This document shows positions 58,263 to 64,000 of a DNA stretch of 64,000 nt, in pieces. The notes beneath the pieces were generated by a model. It did not search any database, was not told the origin of the DNA, and was given only the letters and a program-made list of their open reading frames with translations. Within the stretch, counting starts at the first letter, position 1, and every line of letters begins with the position of its first letter. The position numbers and the translations under genes were made by a program. Source of the DNA: Theocolax elegans (lineage: Eukaryota > Arthropoda > Insecta > Hymenoptera > Cerocephalidae); the NCBI GenBank assembly GCA_026168455.1, contig CM047427.1, forward strand, positions 17,373,201-17,437,200, written 5' to 3'.

Positions 58263-59069
58263 GGCACTATAAATAAGTGTTCTTTACTTTTTTCAATAGG
58301 AATAACGGTTACAAAGTTATAAGCGAAAAACCTGTTTTTTGTACTTTCTCAAATTACTTAAACAATGTTCCACACCCCAATATCCTGACACACTCCCCTA
58401 CAACGTCAAATAATAAAACTGCCTCTTAAAATTTTTTTGAAAAAAAGTCTAAATTGCCTAAGGTTATAACACTAGTCACTGAATTTTCAATATCCAGGGT
58501 TTTAAATAATATTTTGCAAATATTCGAAAACGTGCTTAATTGTAAGTTACAATCCCATAATTTAATACAGTCAAAAACCAATTTCAAGCAAACAAATTGA
58601 TTTCATAGCCATTTAACAATTAAATTATTAATAACTTTTTCTAGACGTATTTTTAAAGAAAACACCCTCGGAATTCGTGATTAGATAACTAAAATAATCC
58701 TAGAACTCTTGGGTTTGTATATGTTCGAAAAAACTATTTTTAATATATTAAAAATTGATAACATAAAACACAACGTTTCGACATAATCATAAGATATTTC
58801 ATACTAGGTATTTCCAATATTATTAAACATTTAATAATTGTATTATAAATTATCTGCATTGGCAGGATTCAATTATACATTAATTTCAAGCAAGTGTATT
58901 GTCTCTACTTCTTATGTAATATAACCATCACTGCCAATCAGGGATGGGGACCGACAAAATCAGAGAGTTTTCTACAGTAATATTGTACAAAACTGTCTTA
59001 AACGTCAAAAACGTCGAAAACTATGTACAATATGTCGAAAATGTAGAAAACTAAAATAAGCAGCTTTAA

Positions 59070-61660
59070 GCGGGTATTCTGCTTTGAAAGGCCTAAAAAA
59101 ACCGTTTTTTTAGAGAATTTGTTTAAGATAGAAAAAAATAACCAATTCCAGAGAACTTTCAGGAATATTTTATTATATAATGAACATTATAAAAAAAATT
59201 TTTAAAGAAAAATATCAAAATGCAGCCGATTATTAGGCACATTTGTTGGGCAATCCGTAATCCGAGTCTTCTATTGGCGGGAGTGATAGAGCTCTTAATC
59301 TTGATCTGAAACAGAAAGCCAAAAAAAAATTTCATTTTCATACATGTATTTTCTATTTGAACCAAGAAAAATCCGAAGAAATTGTGAAATTTGAAATTTT
59401 TTCCGAATTTGAAGCAAAATGTGCTTTTTACGAGAAAAGAAAATCTCTTAAATGTGCAGAAAAAGTCTTTTAGAAATTTATTTCCAAAATCCTTTTTGGT
59501 TCATATTGAAGAGTAGATAAAACTGAAGCTAAAAAACTTTGGATCGTTACGATAGCTTATTTATTTTTTTTTGCAAACACGCCCGCCAGTTTAGAAAAAG
59601 CGGAAAAACGAAAACTCGAGAAAAAGCGCTTTAAAGATTATGAACTGGAAAAATGTTAATTTTCGACTATTTACGGCAATAATTCGCTAATCAGCTATTC
59701 CTGCGCCATACAATAGACCTTTAGCGTCCTCATGGAACTCATTTTGTTGAAGTTGTTCAAGTCTACGGGCCGTACGAGCTTCCTTACTGGAAAGAGACGA
59801 ACGTCGTCTTTCTCGTTCAATCCGTTGTATGTCGACACTATCCGCAAACATTTTACATTGCTGGCCAATTTTCAAATTGAGTAATTGCATGGTATGCAGA
59901 ACTGCTGAATATCCTTCATTAAACATTCCTGCAGCCATATACGCAGCAATCTTCTACGATTTTTTGACCAGAATTGAGATGTTTCGGAGTTATGCGCCAG
60001 ACAGTGGAGTTGAACTGATTCGTTCGAATTTTGCGTGTGTCCTCCTAAGCATCGCGTCATGAGATCGTCATTCGAAAGTTCTTCGTAGATTGGATGAATA
60101 TGTTCCTCCACTTTTTCATCAATCAATCGAGCAGAATGTTTGAAGGGATGCAAGACGATTCGTAGCTTTGGCTTTCCGCCATTCACACCAGTGGTTAGTG
60201 CCTGTCGGACAATTCTCGTGACGAGGAGATTCATCAGTTGAACAATGATGATCCAGCTTTGCCAGCACAGCCTTTTTCATATCTTGGACAGAATGAATAT
60301 TCCTTCGAATTGCTAAACCATAATATATTGTCAACTTTTTGATGAGACACTCTGTTAGACGCTTTTTTCCTCCAAGCTTCTCTTCCTTCCTTTTATTTCA
60401 GAGTCGAGTACCCATGCGCTTTTGTACATATGGATTCATTTTTACAATACCATTGAAAGTTTTCGAATCACCGTTGCCGATGTAATTCGTATACTTTACT
60501 CCAAAATTTTTAACAGATCTCAAAAACATCTCCACGATTGAATCTACCTCCATCTTCCCTGCTGAACGATCGTGATTTGAAGAGCACGATTTTTTATGAT
60601 CATTATACCATACTTCAAATTCTTCTTCGTCTAATATATTCTTTTGTAAAGCACATGAATGATAATATGCAATTTTTACAATAAGGTCGACTACTTTGCC
60701 AGAGTAATATGCAATGAGCGTTGTAACACCAAACAATGAAGTAAAATCTCGTTTTTTCCAGGATCCATCGCCAGAAACTTTCAAACAGTCAGCAGATCCA
60801 TCATATTCTATATTTTTTTCTTTCCCTTCTTTGACAGCTTTTTCACAAACGCTTTTGAACATTGATTTTGACGTTGTATATAAATGCTGCACAATTTGAT
60901 CATACGTTGATTTGCTAAACCTTGACATATATCCATAAGTTCACAAAAACACATTGATACCTTCTCGTCCAACACCGATTTATTTCGAATCCAGTGTTTA
61001 TAAACGGTCCTGAATTTATTTTTCTATGACAACACATACACGATAATACAATTTTGAAACCTAAGCCTCGAGTCCGCTCTGAAAATTGTATATTTTGTTT
61101 GCAAGATCTGCAAATTACGATATCAGAAACTGCAAAAAATACTGTGACAAACTCAATTATTCGATAGCAGTGAGTTGGATGCACAATGATGTTCTCGGTG
61201 CTAGCGGTGGCTAATTTTCTCTCAGTACTACTTGTGTTGCACTCTATAGGTTCTCGGTGAGACTAGACATGATTATATTGAAGCGCACTCGTCAATAGTC
61301 AGAGCAAGAACTAAACGTTACGCCACAAACAGCTCTATAGGAAGCAGGTACACACAGATTATATACCGATGACACATACTAAGGTTCAAAAGACGCTTCT
61401 ATGAAAGCAAATATTATTTCGAACAGCTGCTGAACCTTTTCAGGTATATAGTTTAGAGACGAGGGGAGGAGCGCGCGCGTTTCAGTCTGACCGAGCACTG
61501 GCACTTGCTCGATGCCCCGTTGCGTTTAGTGCTGTATCTTCGGAAATACTACGAATCCGACTCTATAACTTCCGATATATGTTCTTATACATATAAGAAA
61601 TAGATTTAAGCAATAAAAAAAAAAATCGATTTTTTGAACGTTCTAAATCAGGATACCCCT
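59070..61660 (-). mobile_element. Mutator-like DNA transposon (decayed)
   Basis: Candidate ends are AAGCGGGTATTCTGCTTTGA at about 59067 and, inverted at about 61660, AAGGGGTATCCTGATTTAGA. Both are followed by A/T-runs around CGATTTTT or CCGTTTTTT. The length is about 2.6 kb with one minus-strand transposase gene. A target duplication of 8-9 bp could not be recognised. Confidence 0.6.
59687..61184 (-). pseudogene. Mutator-like transposase, broken
   Basis: Minus-strand pieces in order: CRSCKQNIQFSERTRGLGFK (60915-61184); then in 60398-60928 VSGDGSWKKRDFTSLFGVTT, SCSSNHDRSAGKMEVDSIVE, YIGNGDSKTFNGI and VQKRMGTRL; then TIYYGLAIRRNIHSV and HENCPTGTNHWCEWR (60119-60334); DDLMTRCLGGHTQNSNES (59872-60234); and MFNEGYSAVLHTMQLL to the stop at 59687. 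This is the order of the Mutator-like transposase domain common in invertebrate genomes, with the first catalytic Asp in DGSW and the second in GDSK. The usual ~15 residues between PY and VQKRMG are missing and there are several frameshifts, so it cannot be active. Confidence 0.8.
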
Positions 61661-61929
61661 TAAAAATTTAATATTTACAATATATGCCCAAATCGCTTAT
61701 CAGCAATAGTCGATTATACTAGGCAGCGTGTATTAGTAAGCAGAATTAAAAAGCTAAAATTTATAAATTGCAAGTCACACTATGTTAAAGTGTTATTTGG
61801 CATATCAAGTTGCCTAATTCTTCATAAATTTAATTAAATTTTTAAAAATTAATTAAATGAATGCTGAGAGGTAATATATTGTTAAATAAAAAGTATTTAA
61901 TAAATAAATTTGTATTACTATTGTATTAG

Positions 61930-62374
61930 GAGCCGCGGTGGCTCATGGGTAGAGCTCCCGACTCTCACACCGAGGGTCGTGGGTTCGATCCCAGACGTGT
62001 ACCTCTGAAAATTTTTTCATGTGCATTTTTCGAACACCGCGAGTCAGTGGCTCGGCGTGTCACTATAATGTGACGCCAGTTCAGGTGCGCGTGCGTTTCG
62101 TGCACTTGTCAGTGCATGAGAGGCACGGGCATCTGAACTATAGGGAACGTTAGGGACGCGAAGATGTAAAGAAGATCGCGGTGGTTCCATCGGGAGGGAC
62201 AGGAAACTGTAATTATTAGACTAATTACAGTGACCGATGATATCTTCCGATGGACACAAGCACCACTGTTTCAACTACATGTGCTTTGTTTACAGACACA
62301 CCGTTCACCTCCGTCGCTGATTAGCCCTGGCAGCATAAATAGAGCGACGTTAATAACAAAAAAAAAAAAAAAAA
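61930..62374 (+). mobile_element. tRNA-derived SINE with 13-bp target duplication
   Basis: The 5' part is tRNA-like with an A box (TGGCTCATGGGT, 61939-61950) and a B box (GGTTCGATCCC, 61982-61992), the internal RNA polymerase III promoter. A non-tRNA body of ~360 bp and an A17 tail follow. The direct repeat ACTATTGTATTAG flanks it at 61917-61929 and 62375-62387. It is not a functional tRNA gene because the cloverleaf arms are incomplete. The clean duplication implies a recent insertion. Confidence 0.85.
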
Positions 62375-62392
62375 ACTATTGTATTAGTAGAT

Positions 62393-64000
62393 TTATAACA
62401 CTAGTCACTGAATTTTCAATATCCAGGGTTTTTAAATAATATTTTGCAAATATTCGAAAACGTGCTTAATTGTAAGTTACAATCCCATAATTTAATACAG
62501 TCAAAAACCAATTTCAAGCAAACAAATTGATTTCATAGCCATTTAACAATTAAATTATTAATAACTTTTTCTAGACGTATTTTTAAAGAAAACACCCTCG
62601 GAATTCGTGATTAGATAACTAAAATAATCCTAGAACTCTTGGGTTTGTATATGTTCGAAAAAACTATTTTTAATATATTAAAAATTGATAACATAAAACA
62701 CAACGTTTCGACATAATCATAAGATATTCATACTAGGTATTTCCAATATTATTAAACATTTAATAATTGTATTATAAATTATCTGCATTGGCAGGATTCA
62801 ATTATACATTAATTTCAAGCAAGTGTATTATCTCTACTTCTTATGTAATATAACCATCACTGCCAATCAGGGATGGGGACCGACAAAATCAGAGAGTTTT
62901 CTACAGTAATATTGTACAAAACTGTCTTAAACGTCAAAAACGTCGAAAACTATGTACAATATGTCGAAAATGTAGAAAACTAAAATAAGCAGCTTTAAGC
63001 GGGTATTCTGCTTTGAAAGGCCTAAAAAAACCGTTTTTTTAGAGAATTTGTTTAAGATAGAAAAAAATAACCAATTCCAGAGAACTTTCAGGAATATTTT
63101 ATTATATAATTGAACATTATAAAAAAAATTTTTTAAAGAAAAATATCAAAATGCAGCCGATTATTAGGCACATTTGTTGGGCAATCCGTAATCCGAGTCT
63201 TCTATTGGCGGGAGTGATAGAGCTCTTAATCTTGATCTGAAACAGAAAGCCAAAAAAAAATTTCATTTTCATACATGTATTTTCTATTTGAACCAAGAAA
63301 AATCCGAAGAAATTGTGAAATTTGAAATTTTTTCCGAATTTGAAGCAAAATGTGCTTTTTACGAGAAAAGAAAATCTCTTAAATGTGCAGAAAAAGTCTT
63401 TTAGAAATTTATTTCCAAATCCTTTTCGGTTCATATTGAAGAGTAGATAAAACTGAAGCTAAAAAACTTTGGATCGTTACGATAGCTTATTTATTTTTTT
63501 TTGCAAACACGCCCGCCAGTTTAGAAAAAGCGGAAAAACGAAAACTCGAGAAAAAGCGCTTTAAAGATTATGAACTGGAAAAATGTTAATTTTCGACTAT
63601 TTACGGCAATAATTCGCTAATCAGCTATTCCTGCGCCATACAATAGACCTTTAGCGTCCTCATGGAACTCATTTTGTTGAAGTTGTTCAAGTCTACGGGC
63701 CGTACGAGCTTCCTTACTGGAAAGAGACGAACGTCGTCTTTCTCGTTCAATCCGTTGTATGTCGACACTATCCGCAAACATTTTACATTGCTGGCCAATT
63801 TTCAAATTGAGTAATTGCATGGTATGCAGAACTGCTGAATATCCTTCATTGAACATTCCTGCAGCCATATACGCAGCAATTTCTACGATTTTTTTGACCA
63901 GAATTGAGATGTTTCGGAGTTATGCGCCAGACAGTGGAGTTGAACGATTCGTTCGAATTTTGCGTGTGTCCTCCTAAGCATCGCGTCATGAGATCGTCAT
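62393..64000. repeat. Direct duplication, unit 2 (runs off the window)
   Basis: Matches 58464 to about 60071 with a few single-base gaps. Confidence 0.85.
63617..64000 (-). pseudogene. Mutator-like transposase C-terminus (unit 2, partial)
   Basis: The frame 63617-63868 repeats MFNEGYSAVLHTMQLL to LLYGAGIAD, identical in protein to 59687-59938. The rest of the gene lies beyond the window end. Confidence 0.75.

Larger units (their letters stand above)
58464..62392. repeat. Direct duplication, unit 1 (with SINE insertion)
   Basis: Starts TTATAACACTAGTCACTG and is repeated from 62393, offset 3,929. Without the SINE the unit is about 3.47 kb. It contains ~600 bp of non-coding sequence and a Mutator-like element. 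Confidence 0.85.

Noticed and set aside
61930..62000. tRNA gene
   Set aside because: A and B boxes are present, but the acceptor and anticodon arms do not fold properly and the unit has a long body, poly-A tail and target duplication. It is a SINE head.

Overview
This 64-kb window looks like transposon-rich intergenic DNA from an insect, most likely a hymenopteran such as an ant. That assignment is inference. It rests on the AT-rich background with sharp CpG-rich islands, intron-type splice signals, and the mix of repeats: R1-like LINE, Penelope-like element, Helitrons, a Mutator-like transposase, TTAA-flanked MITEs and a tRNA-derived SINE. I find no complete host protein-coding gene. Nearly every recognisable coding stretch is a broken piece of a mobile element. 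Copies of the same repeat often differ by one base inside homopolymers, so some frameshifts may be consensus errors rather than biology.

Layout. 1-14.4 kb is mostly featureless AT-rich DNA with one TTAA MITE (2.3 kb), another at 11.5 kb, and four CpG-rich islands (about 4.3-4.86, 6.85-7.2, 9.25-9.66 and 13.3-13.7 kb) that could be promoters or 5' exons. 14.4-17.4 kb holds three long foldback elements. 18.3-22.9 kb holds a Penelope-like remnant with a hammerhead-ribozyme-like site, a broken repeat gene split by a TTAA MITE, a BED-finger exon and a gag remnant. 23-26.1 kb is bounded by ~300-bp inverted repeats. 26.1-27.3 kb is a Helitron helicase end read through into a ubiquitin-specific-protease domain. 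27.5-30.1 kb is a mosaic of direct and inverted repeats.

30.9-45.6 kb is the densest part. A 5'-truncated R1-like reverse transcriptase reads in frame into a SprT/Spartan-type metalloprotease domain. The SprT segment and the Helitron behind it are present twice as a 5.6-kb and a 4.9-kb direct repeat. Both copies lack the Helitron HUH nuclease region and both carry the same inserted element. The second copy ends in a PIF1-helicase tail.

46.9-50.9 kb is a head-to-tail dimer of a ~1.99-kb unit. Each unit contains a ~0.98-kb palindrome and, on the minus strand, a sequence matching a complete type III hammerhead ribozyme: full core, GUC cleavage site and two fully complementary loops. I regard this as the most interesting item in the window.

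51-64 kb contains a FLYWCH-type exon, a LINE 3' half, another foldback element, a JmjC plus C2H2 zinc-finger pseudogene, a long-TIR element beside short repeats with a third hammerhead-like core, and a duplicated ~3.5-kb block with a decayed Mutator-like transposase. The two copies of that block are separated by a tRNA-derived SINE.
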